This document shows positions 1 through 7,975 of a stretch of DNA of 7,975 nucleotides, piece by piece. A program made the position numbers and the translations under genes. This DNA comes from Leptospira ellisii. GTDB lineage: Bacteria > Spirochaetota > Leptospiria > Leptospirales > Leptospiraceae. The stretch lies in contig NZ_NPEF01000154.1 in assembly GCF_002811955.1 (NCBI RefSeq), forward strand, positions 1-7,975, in the 5' to 3' direction. The notes beneath the pieces are model-generated. The model searched no databases and was not told the DNA's origin. It was given only the letters and a program-made list of their open reading frames with translations. Position 1 is the first letter of the stretch; each line of letters begins with the position of its first letter.

Positions 1-1
1 T

Positions 2-463
2 AAACACCGTAGTCGTCGTTTTCCCCCGCTTTCGCGTTTTCCGACTCCGAAACTACATTCATTTTTTGGAATGTATCTTTCCTTGGAACGTCTGTTCGAA
101 GTGCAAAAATGGAGAATTCTGCCGGAGGTTCGTTATCTCAAACCCGCGATTCGGTATCTTTTCGTCCTGCTCGTATATTCGATTTCCTGGACGTTCTTTT
201 TTACCCCGGATTTTAATTCCGCGATCTCTTCCGTCGCACGGATTCTTTCCTTTCAAGGCGGACGTTCCCTTACCGGACTGGAGACCGGTTTTTACATGCT
301 CCTGTTCGTGATCGCGTTTCACGTCTCCGAAGAATGGCCGGAACGTTTTTCCGTGCCGGAAAAATGGAGGATCCGTCTTTTGCCGATCCTGGGTCTTTTG
401 GTCCTTTTCGTAATGGTCGGAATGAGCGCGGGGAACGCGGATTTTTTCTATTCAAGGTTTTAA
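2..463 (+). CDS. C-terminal part of an AlgI-like MBOAT O-acyltransferase (5' end outside window or decayed)
   Basis: The frame is open from the left edge to a TAA at 461-463. From the Met codon at 71 the product reads like the end of a membrane-bound O-acyltransferase: a GMYLSLERLFE segment, hydrophobic stretches at about residues 28-44, 72-86 and 103-119 counted from that Met, an ISWTFFFTPDF segment like the family's W-V-F-F-R motif, and a terminal DFFYSRF like the usual FIYFQF ending. Family members transfer acyl groups from a membrane donor to cell-surface polysaccharide or similar acceptors. The catalytic His, within a Trp-His-Gly motif some 20 residues before the LERL segment in AlgI relatives, should fall inside the window near base 20. 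It is absent in this frame, and bases 2-60 encode an unconvincing Arg/Pro-rich stretch. Either the gene is frameshifted or rearranged here, or the protein is divergent. Family call fairly sure; intactness doubtful. Confidence 0.6.
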   Translation, partial: KHRSRRFPPLSRFPTPKLHSFFGMYLSLERLFEVQKWRILPEVRYLKPAIRYLFVLLVYSISWTFFFTPDFNSAISSVARILSFQGGRSLTGLETGFYMLLFVIAFHVSEEWPERFSVPEKWRIRLLPILGLLVLFVMVGMSAGNADFFYSRF

Positions 464-470
464 GAATATT

Positions 471-617
471 ATGAAACGATTGTATATTTATTATCCCGTG
501 ATTTTCCTCCTTTTTGAATTCATCCTGGGCAGACATGGATTCTTCCATTTCAAAAAGATTCAAAAATTCTTCTACCGAAAACTTTCGTTGACCTGGCCCT
601 TCCCCCGTTCAGGATAG
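471..617 (+). CDS. Small membrane-anchored hypothetical protein, possible truncated remnant
   Basis: An ATG lies 7 bases after the MBOAT stop and opens a 48-codon frame ending at TAG 615-617. The product starts MKRLYIYYPVIFLLFEFILG, a basic start followed by one hydrophobic helix, then a basic, aromatic segment (HFKKIQKFFYRKL) and a short Pro-containing tail. The ribosome site is weak (TAAGAAT). In Leptospira, MBOAT genes are often followed by a DUF1574-type or SGNH-like protein that begins with a similar single N-terminal helix. From that I infer that this could be the stump of such a companion, cut short before lipA. I cannot exclude a genuine small membrane protein or a chance frame. No function is assigned. 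Confidence 0.35.
   Translation: MKRLYIYYPVIFLLFEFILGRHGFFHFKKIQKFFYRKLSLTWPFPRSG
588..616 (+). promoter_or_regulatory. Possible sigma-70-like promoter for lipA
   Basis: TTGACC at 588-593 differs from the -35 consensus at one base. It is followed after 17 bases by AGGATA at 611-616, a poor -10. A start site near 623 would give a leader of about 30 bases to the ATG at 655. The element lies inside the end of the small upstream frame. The weak -10 keeps confidence low. Confidence 0.25.
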
Positions 618-654
618 AGGGAGGATGTACATCACCTCCCCGATCCGCAAGAAT

Positions 655-1560
655 ATGAACCCTCTCAAGAAAAAACCGCGCACTCATTCCCGTTTGGAAG
701 CCCCGGAGAAACCGGACTGGCTCAAGGTAAAACTTCCCTTTCCCGATCGTGGAAACGACGCGGTCGCTTTGGTTCGGGATTCTTTGGAGGAAAAAAAACT
801 TCATACGGTTTGCGAAAGCGCGTCCTGTCCCAATCTCAATCACTGCTGGTCCAGAAAGACGGCGACCTATATGTTGGGAGGGGATATCTGCACCCGAAGG
901 TGTTCTTATTGCGACGTGGCTTCCGGAAAACCGCTTCCTTTGGATACGGGAGAACCGGAACGTGTTGCGGAATCCGCGATCGCGCTCGGACTCAAACACG
1001 TCGTGATCACCGCGGTCAACCGGGACGATTTGGAGGACGGCGGAGCGTCCCACTTCGCGGAAACCGTTTTAAAAATCAGGAAAGGTTTACCGGAGTGTAA
1101 GATCGAACTTTTGGTTCCCGATTTTAAGGCGAAACGCGATTCTTTGGAAATCGTATTCAGAAGCGAACCGGACGTGTTCAATCATAACCTGGAAACCGTC
1201 GAAAGACTTTTTCTGGAAGTGGCCCCTCAAAAAAGATACGAACGTTCTTTGGAAGTTTTAAAAATCGCCTCGGAACGGGGATTTCTGACGAAAAGCGGTT
1301 TGATCTTAGGTATGGGAGAATCGATCGAAGAGGTGAAGGAATGTATGCGCGATCTCGTGTCGGCCGGGGTTTCCCTCTTAACTCTGGGTCAATATCTACA
1401 ACCGACCCCGACGCATTTAGCCGTAAAGGAATACGTACTTCCGGAGGTATTTCAGGAATTGCGGATCTACGGAAAATCCATCGGATTCAAAGGTGTGTTC
1501 TCCGGTCCTTTGGTTCGTAGTTCCTATCACGCGGACGAACAAGTCGTATGGAATCGTTGA
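655..1560 (+). CDS. lipA: Lipoyl synthase LipA (radical SAM)
   Basis: LipA inserts two sulfurs, at C6 and C8 of the octanoyl chain carried on lipoyl-dependent enzymes (2-oxo acid dehydrogenase E2 subunits, glycine cleavage H protein), in the cytoplasm. The 301-residue product has the full family signature. C53, C58 and C64 (CX4CX5C) ligate the auxiliary 4Fe-4S cluster that supplies sulfur. C79, C83 and C86 (CX3CX2C) bind the S-adenosylmethionine cluster. The C-terminal RSSYHA holds the serine ligand of the auxiliary cluster. Length is normal. I start at the ATG at 655 (MNPLKKKPR), which matches the leptospiral LipA N-terminus as I remember it. An in-frame ATG at 625 would add ten residues, but its GGGAGG abuts the ATG with no spacer. 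The ATG at 655 has no clear Shine-Dalgarno. The 3' end overlaps the next gene by 13 bases. No lipB is visible in the window. Confidence 0.97.
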   Translation: MNPLKKKPRTHSRLEAPEKPDWLKVKLPFPDRGNDAVALVRDSLEEKKLHTVCESASCPNLNHCWSRKTATYMLGGDICTRRCSYCDVASGKPLPLDTGEPERVAESAIALGLKHVVITAVNRDDLEDGGASHFAETVLKIRKGLPECKIELLVPDFKAKRDSLEIVFRSEPDVFNHNLETVERLFLEVAPQKRYERSLEVLKIASERGFLTKSGLILGMGESIEEVKECMRDLVSAGVSLLTLGQYLQPTPTHLAVKEYVLPEVFQELRIYGKSIGFKGVFSGPLVRSSYHADEQVVWNR

Positions 1561-1847
1561 GCGGTTTTTCTCCGCAGCCGCCTTCCGAAGAAATCAAACG
1601 GATCCTCTATCATTCCGTCATACAATTTCTTTCCTCCAAGGAAGGTCCGATCAGTAAGTCCGAGCTCAAGGATCTTTTGGAAAAATCGGTCAATCTCATT
1701 CCGGAACTCTCCGCGCATTGGGCGGAAATCAACCGTTTCGGAAAGAATAAGATGATCCTGCGATGGAGGGAGCAGGTCATGCTTTTGGATATGGAGGAGA
1801 TCCTGGAGTCCATACACGGGCTGTGGAATCAAAATTTCGAACGCTGA
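1548..1847 (+). CDS. Conserved-looking hypothetical protein, 99 aa, overlapping lipA
   Basis: The ATG at 1548 sits inside the last codons of lipA in another frame, giving a 13-base overlap; the gene runs to TGA 1845-1847. The product is soluble, mixed-charge and probably mostly helical, with no signal peptide, no cysteine and no motif I recognise. Segments such as KSELKDLLEKSVNLIPEL and LLDMEEILESIHGLWNQ look amphipathic. There is no strong ribosome site ahead of the start, so translation is probably coupled to lipA. The gene is the last in its transcription unit before the bidirectional terminator. A role tied to lipoylation is only a guess from position. Real-gene status is supported by length, overlap geometry and the absence of any other gene here. 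Confidence 0.65.
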   Translation: MESLSGFSPQPPSEEIKRILYHSVIQFLSSKEGPISKSELKDLLEKSVNLIPELSAHWAEINRFGKNKMILRWREQVMLLDMEEILESIHGLWNQNFER

Positions 1848-1991
1848 CGAAATCGAATTCTTCTTTTTGAATATTCAAAAAACTTCTTTTCTTTGATTTT
1901 TTCTCTTATTTTTAGCCTAACTTCCGAAACCCGGAGACCGAAACATCCGACACGACGTCGCAACGCAACGTAGACCGGAATCCGTACAAAG

Positions 1992-3218
<1,227 letters not shown>

Positions 3219-3276
3219 ACCCATATTCCTTATGATTGGATTGATAACAGGACTGCGGTGGTGGCAGCCTCTATCT

Positions 3277-3307
3277 ATTGTTTACTCAACAGACAATGGA
3301 ATCTGTT
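3277..3307 (-). promoter_or_regulatory. Overlapping inverted repeats upstream of lipL45
   Basis: The gap between the dehydrogenase stop and the lipL45 start (3225-3319) holds two overlapping dyads. ATTGT (3277-3281) pairs with ACAAT (3293-3297), and AACAGA (3288-3293) pairs with TCTGTT (3302-3307) across an 8-base loop. They lie about 60-90 bases before the lipL45 start, where a promoter or operator is expected. I see no convincing -35/-10 pair. Read on the minus strand neither hairpin is followed by a T tract, so a terminator for the upstream dehydrogenase gene is unlikely. Operator function is inference from position only. Confidence 0.25.
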
Positions 3308-3319
3308 TTTCCAAATCTT

Positions 3320-4594
3320 TCAATTTTTTTTTATGATCTGAAAGATATTTCCACCACCGAAATCGGCAAAATACAGCTCTCCGGCCCCATCCTGACCGAA
3401 CGTACTGATCTGGAAAGGAACCCGAAAAAGGAGCCGATGAGAGACCTTTTTCCCGCTTTCCAGACGCAAGGACCAGATCTTTCCGCTCACGAAGTCGGCA
3501 AATAGGTAGGAACCGACGAGGATCGGCAGTTTTTTGCCCCGATAGACGAAACCGCCCGTGATCGACTGCCCCTCTTCGTGCGTATATTCGTGCACCGGAT
3601 CTATAATTCCGGAGTTTTTACAGTCCGAATGGTTTTGAAAACAGTGAAATCCCTCTTTGACATTCCAACCGTAATTCTCTCCCTTACGGATCAGATCGAT
3701 TTCCTCGTATCGGTCCTGTCCCACATCGGCTAAATACAGTTCGCCGGTCCGGGAATCAAAGGAGAATCTCCATGGATTTCGGAGTCCATACGCCCAAATT
3801 TCCGGCGAAAATCCGGGCCGATCCACAAAGGGGTTGTCCGAAGGAATCCGATACGGAACCCCGCTCGATTTCGAATTGGGTTCGATCCGTAGGAGTTTTC
3901 CCAAAAATGTCCCCGGGTTTTGTCCATTTCGAAACGGATCGTCCCTCCCTCCTCCGTCGCCGAATCCGATATATAACTTTCGATCCGGGCCGAAAACGAT
4001 CTGTCCCCCGTTGTGGTTGGAATACGGTTGCTCCAATTTCAGTAGGGTACGTTTTGCATCCTCCAAACGTACGGGAACGTCTTGTTTCCATTCGAATTCC
4101 AAAATTTTGGAATAATCCTTGCCATTTTCTTTTACGACGACGTGCACATAAAAGCGGGAATCCTTTCCGAAATCGGGAGAAAACGCAAGTCCGAGCAGTC
4201 CTTCCTCGGAACGAGTTTCCACTTGTCCGGTAAAATCGGCGCGAACGATCTTTGCGATTCCGGAGGATTCGCCGCTCAGATCGACTTCCACGATCCTTCC
4301 CCGCTTCTCCAAAACGAGCATCCTCGTGGTGGATCCGGGTAAAAATTGTATGTCGGTGGGCTCCCGAAGACCTTCTGCCACTTTTTTATAGTCGGGAACG
4401 GCGGGTTCTTCCTTTTTCTTTTTCAAAGAGGGGGTCGGTTTTCCGACTTTGGTTTGGGAATCCGCGGTAGAAAAAATTCCCGCAAAAAACAAAACCGAAC
4501 CCAAAACGAGAAACGGAAAAAATCGATATAGGTTTTTTGTAAGAACGACAGCGTAGGAACGAATCCTGGAGATCGGAGAGCGGGTAAAAAACAT
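3320..4594 (-). CDS. PQQ-dependent sugar dehydrogenase (soluble aldose/glucose dehydrogenase family)
   Basis: A 424-residue member of the six-bladed beta-propeller family that oxidises aldose sugars with pyrroloquinoline quinone, usually in the periplasm. Residues 1-45 form a basic start and one hydrophobic segment (FFPFLVLGSVLFFAGIF), a signal peptide or membrane anchor, then a Lys-rich linker. Family landmarks follow in order: EGLLGLAFSPDF (131-142), SNHNGGQIVFGPD (192-204) with the catalytic-type His at 194, IGFGDGGGRDDP (209-220), LGKLLRIEPN (231-240), YGLRNPWRFSFD (269-280) with the cofactor-contacting Arg at 272, LADVGQDRYEEI (288-299) and a closing FADFGGGNIFQI (409-420). The start is supported by AGGAA six bases upstream (4601-4605). 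Many relatives have unproven substrates, so glucose is not claimed. No PQQ synthesis gene is in the window. lipL45 follows on the same strand 101 bases later and may have its own promoter. Confidence 0.9.
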   Translation of the reverse strand: MFFTRSPISRIRSYAVVLTKNLYRFFPFLVLGSVLFFAGIFSTADSQTKVGKPTPSLKKKKEEPAVPDYKKVAEGLREPTDIQFLPGSTTRMLVLEKRGRIVEVDLSGESSGIAKIVRADFTGQVETRSEEGLLGLAFSPDFGKDSRFYVHVVVKENGKDYSKILEFEWKQDVPVRLEDAKRTLLKLEQPYSNHNGGQIVFGPDRKLYIGFGDGGGRDDPFRNGQNPGTFLGKLLRIEPNSKSSGVPYRIPSDNPFVDRPGFSPEIWAYGLRNPWRFSFDSRTGELYLADVGQDRYEEIDLIRKGENYGWNVKEGFHCFQNHSDCKNSGIIDPVHEYTHEEGQSITGGFVYRGKKLPILVGSYLFADFVSGKIWSLRLESGKKVSHRLLFRVPFQISTFGQDGAGELYFADFGGGNIFQIIKKN

Positions 4595-4748
4595 GCGTCT
4601 TTCCTATAGGTTCCGAAACGAGGGTCAATCGCATTTCTAAAATGGAACCGAATGACGGAAAGGAATGCGAGATGTGGTAGATTTCGATTTTTTTTGGCGG
4701 AAAATGGATCGTAATTTCGGTTCCTTCGGAGAGTTTGTCTAATTAGAA
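4595..4748. promoter_or_regulatory. Divergent intergenic region between dehydrogenase and radical SAM gene
   Basis: The two flanking genes are transcribed away from each other, so both promoters should lie in these 154 bases. A 9-base inverted repeat, CATTTCTAA at 4632-4640 and TTAGAAATG at 4743-4751, brackets most of the region, and the right copy includes the radical SAM start codon. GGTTCC (4610-4615) and GGAACC (4644-4649) form another inverted pair. I could not pick a clear -35/-10 set for either gene. Promoter content is inferred from gene arrangement rather than from motifs. Confidence 0.4.
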
Positions 4749-6068
<1,320 letters not shown>

Positions 6069-6127
6069 AATTCGGCCCGAAAACGATTGAGTATAATATA
6101 AAATACGAATCTATCTTCCGGCTCCCA

Positions 6128-6439
6128 TCATAGTCTCCAGTTACTCGGTCTTCCGAGGTTGTGATATCTTCCCGAAGGAACGTGGAACGGATTGTGATGG
6201 GAACCGCCGCCGTTATTGTTGTAGTAGCGCGGATATTGTCTGTAGTACCCGGGATATCCGTACTGATTCTGAAATCCGTAGGGAGAATAATAACCTCTGT
6301 ATCCTCCGCAAGACGCATAACTCGCCGAATTACAATCCTCGTCGTATCGATGGGGATAAGTCATACAACCGATTCCGAAAAGAAAAAGAGAAACCGTAAG
6401 GACCAAAATTCGAACCGGAAATCCGCTTTTAAAAACCAT
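6128..6439 (-). CDS. Small Gly/Tyr-rich probable lipoprotein
   Basis: A 103-residue exported protein. The N-terminus has a short basic start and a hydrophobic helix (ILVLTVSLFLFGIG), ending at Cys25 in a relaxed lipobox (FGIGC) whose -3 residue is Gly, so lipidation is likely rather than certain. The mature part is low-complexity: 15 Tyr, many Gly, Asn, Pro and Arg, with repeated GYY/PYG/RYY units, then an HHNPFHVP segment. Two further Cys (36, 44) could form a disulfide. The start has a strong ribosome site, GGGAGGGGGA (6444-6453), 4 bases before ATG. Such Tyr/Gly-rich lipoproteins are typical surface or periplasmic proteins of unknown role. The gene converges with the radical SAM gene, whose stop is 59 bases away. 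No terminator was found between them. Confidence 0.7.
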   Translation of the reverse strand: MVFKSGFPVRILVLTVSLFLFGIGCMTYPHRYDEDCNSASYASCGGYRGYYSPYGFQNQYGYPGYYRQYPRYYNNNGGGSHHNPFHVPSGRYHNLGRPSNWRL

Positions 6440-6590
6440 AAAATCCCCCTCCCGTCCCGAAAATACGAAAAGCCATCGAATCCGTTTTAGGACAGGAAAA
6501 CAAATCTGAGTTCAGTTTATACCGAATCTTATCTTTGTCCATAGGGGAAAACCCCGAATTGAGGGAAATACCTAAAACCGACCGGGTATT
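6440..6590. other. Intergenic gap between hydrolase and small lipoprotein
   Basis: These 151 bases hold the leader of the small lipoprotein on the minus strand. Read on that strand, TGGACA followed 14 bases later by TATAAA (around 6517-6542) is a possible but badly spaced promoter. GGGG-AAAA-CCCC (6544-6555) is a short perfect inverted repeat with no T tract. No reading frame here looks coding. Confidence 0.3.
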
Positions 6591-6592
6591 TC
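6565..6592 (-). terminator. Stem-loop at the hydrolase stop codon, possible weak terminator
   Basis: GAAATACC (6565-6572) and GGTATTTC (6585-6592) are perfect reverse complements around a 12-base loop. On the minus strand the stem starts within the hydrolase stop codon (TGA, 6591-6593). The following bases are CCTCAATTC rather than a T run, so classic intrinsic termination is not expected. It could protect the 3' end of the mRNA or slow ribosomes and RNA polymerase. The GGGG/CCCC hairpin follows just beyond it. Confidence 0.35.
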
Positions 6593-7889
6593 ATCTCTTC
6601 GATTCCTTCGTTTCGAATCGGGTCATCCAACCGAAAAAATCCGCATGCCAAAGAACCTGAGCCCCCAATTGACAGTGTTCCGCTCCGCCGGAAGCGCGGT
6701 CATACCGGATGGAGGTTACACTTTTTGCGTTCGTCAAAGAGGATCGAAACTCCTCGGCTTGACCGGGAGGAATAAAATGATCCTCTTCTCCCGTCAAAAT
6801 CAGAACATCCTGACGAATTTTCGAAGCGCTATCCCGTAAGGAATAAGCCCGAAAAGCGTCCATCGATTCACGCGGGTTTTTCGTCTTCATCGTCCATTGC
6901 GCGTTGGAGACCGCCCAGGCGAAGGAGGGGGAAAAACTGGATTTCACGTAAACGAGTGCGTCGATCCATCGATCGAGCCGATTCTCCCGAAGCCAATCCA
7001 CGAATCCTGGAACCGTTTTACGCGCAATTTCGCCCCCGTCAAAAAACGCGTCATACGAAACGACTCCGTCGATTCGTTCTTCGAACGCCGCGGCTCTCGG
7101 AGCTAAATACCCTCCCAAACTCATTCCGATCAGAATCATTTTGGAAGGACGTTCGTGTCCGGAAAGAAACGAATCGATGACCACTTTTGTGGGTTTTTCC
7201 CATTCGTGCGTGAATCCCAAATTCTGAAAACGGATCACGGATCCCTGCCCTGGACCTTCGTAAGTCAGAAGATTGAACCCCCTTTCGTAGGCGGCTTGAC
7301 CCAAGACAAAATACAATTCCTCCAAAGTGGAATCGAACCCGCCCAAGAGGATCAAAAGCGGTTTTCGACCGGCCCCCTTCGGTCCGGGATAGTAGACGGC
7401 GTTTAGACGCGTTCCCTCCTCGTAGGGGATCGCGATTCGTTCATAACGAATTCCTAATGTATCTAATCCCTTATAAAAAAGCTCGACGCCCTTACGAAAG
7501 GACGGAATTCTTTTCGCGTCGTCGGGCGGAAGAAAAAATTCGGCCGTACGAACGTAATTATGCGCCCGCAAATACGCCCTTCCTCTGCTCTTTCGATCCA
7601 AGTATTTTTCGGCGCGGGTCGACACCCGTTCTGCGGCGTTTTCCCAACCTTCGTACCAACTCTGGGCGTCCCCTTCCCGAATCGATCGGATCGCCTCCAT
7701 CACCTCGCCCACTTCGGCGCCGTCCGTTTTGACGTCGTTGAGCGCGCGAAGCGTCTGAAAATGATACGCCTGATCTTTGAAGAATCTTGTGTTTCCCGTC
7801 GAATTGCAAGCCGTCAAAACTAGGATGGAAACGATAACGGTGAACGTGTAGTACAAACACAGAATTCCTATTTTTTCGTACGCCTTCAT
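6591..7889 (-). CDS. Lipid-anchored alpha/beta hydrolase (FrsA / DUF1100-like)
   Basis: A 432-residue serine hydrolase. The start at 7889 (MKAYEKIG) follows GGGAG (7899-7903) at 9 bases. It gives a clean signal peptide with lipobox L-T-A-C and lipidated Cys28. An upstream in-frame ATG at 7967 would bury this signal behind 26 residues. A helical cap region (about 60-145, with WYEGWENAAERV and YLRAHNYVRTAEFFLP) precedes the hydrolase fold. This is the layout of FrsA-like and 2,6-dihydroxypseudooxynicotine-hydrolase-like proteins. Catalytic landmarks: LLGGFDST (181-188, oxyanion region), YEGPGQG (210-216), nucleophile elbow GMSLGG with Ser257, Asp370 in TGEEDH, and His405 in GGAEHC. The triad is complete, so an active esterase, amidase or C-C hydrolase is likely; the substrate is unknown. 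Most relatives I know of are cytoplasmic, so the lipoprotein signal is unusual. Confidence 0.85.
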   Translation of the reverse strand: MKAYEKIGILCLYYTFTVIVSILVLTACNSTGNTRFFKDQAYHFQTLRALNDVKTDGAEVGEVMEAIRSIREGDAQSWYEGWENAAERVSTRAEKYLDRKSRGRAYLRAHNYVRTAEFFLPPDDAKRIPSFRKGVELFYKGLDTLGIRYERIAIPYEEGTRLNAVYYPGPKGAGRKPLLILLGGFDSTLEELYFVLGQAAYERGFNLLTYEGPGQGSVIRFQNLGFTHEWEKPTKVVIDSFLSGHERPSKMILIGMSLGGYLAPRAAAFEERIDGVVSYDAFFDGGEIARKTVPGFVDWLRENRLDRWIDALVYVKSSFSPSFAWAVSNAQWTMKTKNPRESMDAFRAYSLRDSASKIRQDVLILTGEEDHFIPPGQAEEFRSSLTNAKSVTSIRYDRASGGAEHCQLGAQVLWHADFFGWMTRFETKESKR

Positions 7890-7975
7890 TCTATTCTTCT
7901 CCCTGCGAACCGAAAAAGTGATTTTGATCGAATTTCCGGTCGATTTGAACGCCGCATTCACGATCATTTTTAGAT

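Noticed and set aside
625..654. Ten-residue N-terminal extension of LipA from the ATG at 625
   Set aside because: The GGGAGG touches this ATG with no spacer and the extra residues do not match the family start; kept only as an alternative.
6069..6127. Terminator between the convergent radical SAM and lipoprotein genes
   Set aside because: The only inverted repeat seen, TTCGGCCCGAA, leaves too small a loop to fold well and is not followed by a T tract.
7890..7967. N-terminal extension of the hydrolase from the ATG at 7967
   Set aside because: It would place 26 residues ahead of a clear lipoprotein signal peptide. The ATG at 7887-7889 has a ribosome site at good spacing.

Overview
The window looks like chromosomal DNA from a Leptospira species, probably of the pathogenic clade. 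The clearest marker is a FecR-domain lipoprotein that matches my recollection of LipL45. LipA also begins with the sequence I remember from leptospires, and several proteins carry relaxed spirochaetal lipoboxes. By eye the base composition is near balanced, richer in G+C than L. interrogans, so a higher-GC member of the genus is likely. The species call is inference.

Layout. (1) Bases 2-617: the C-terminal end of an AlgI-like MBOAT O-acyltransferase, followed by a 48-codon membrane-anchored reading frame that may be a cut-down companion gene. The visible MBOAT part lacks the expected Trp-His-Gly active-site region, so the locus may be decayed. (2) Bases 655-1847, plus strand: lipA (lipoyl synthase) and an overlapping 99-residue protein of unknown function, ending at a strong bidirectional terminator (1992-2022). 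(3) Bases 2052-4594, minus strand: lipL45 and, upstream of it, an exported PQQ-type sugar dehydrogenase. (4) Bases 4749-6068, plus strand: a radical SAM enzyme with an unusual CX8CX2C cluster motif and no recognisable partner, transcribed away from the dehydrogenase. (5) Bases 6128-7889, minus strand: a small Gly/Tyr-rich probable lipoprotein and, upstream of it, a lipid-anchored alpha/beta hydrolase with a complete Ser-Asp-His triad.

The genes do not form one pathway. lipA is core metabolism and the radical SAM enzyme is presumably cytoplasmic. Four products are predicted to be exported or membrane-anchored (LipL45, the dehydrogenase, the Tyr-rich protein, the hydrolase), so the window is rich in envelope proteins. 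I saw no tRNA, rRNA, CRISPR array, insertion sequence or phage gene. No stretch longer than about 210 bases lacks a gene. The least explained items are the radical SAM enzyme, the broken-looking MBOAT end and the lipidated hydrolase; none amounts to a clear new multi-gene system.
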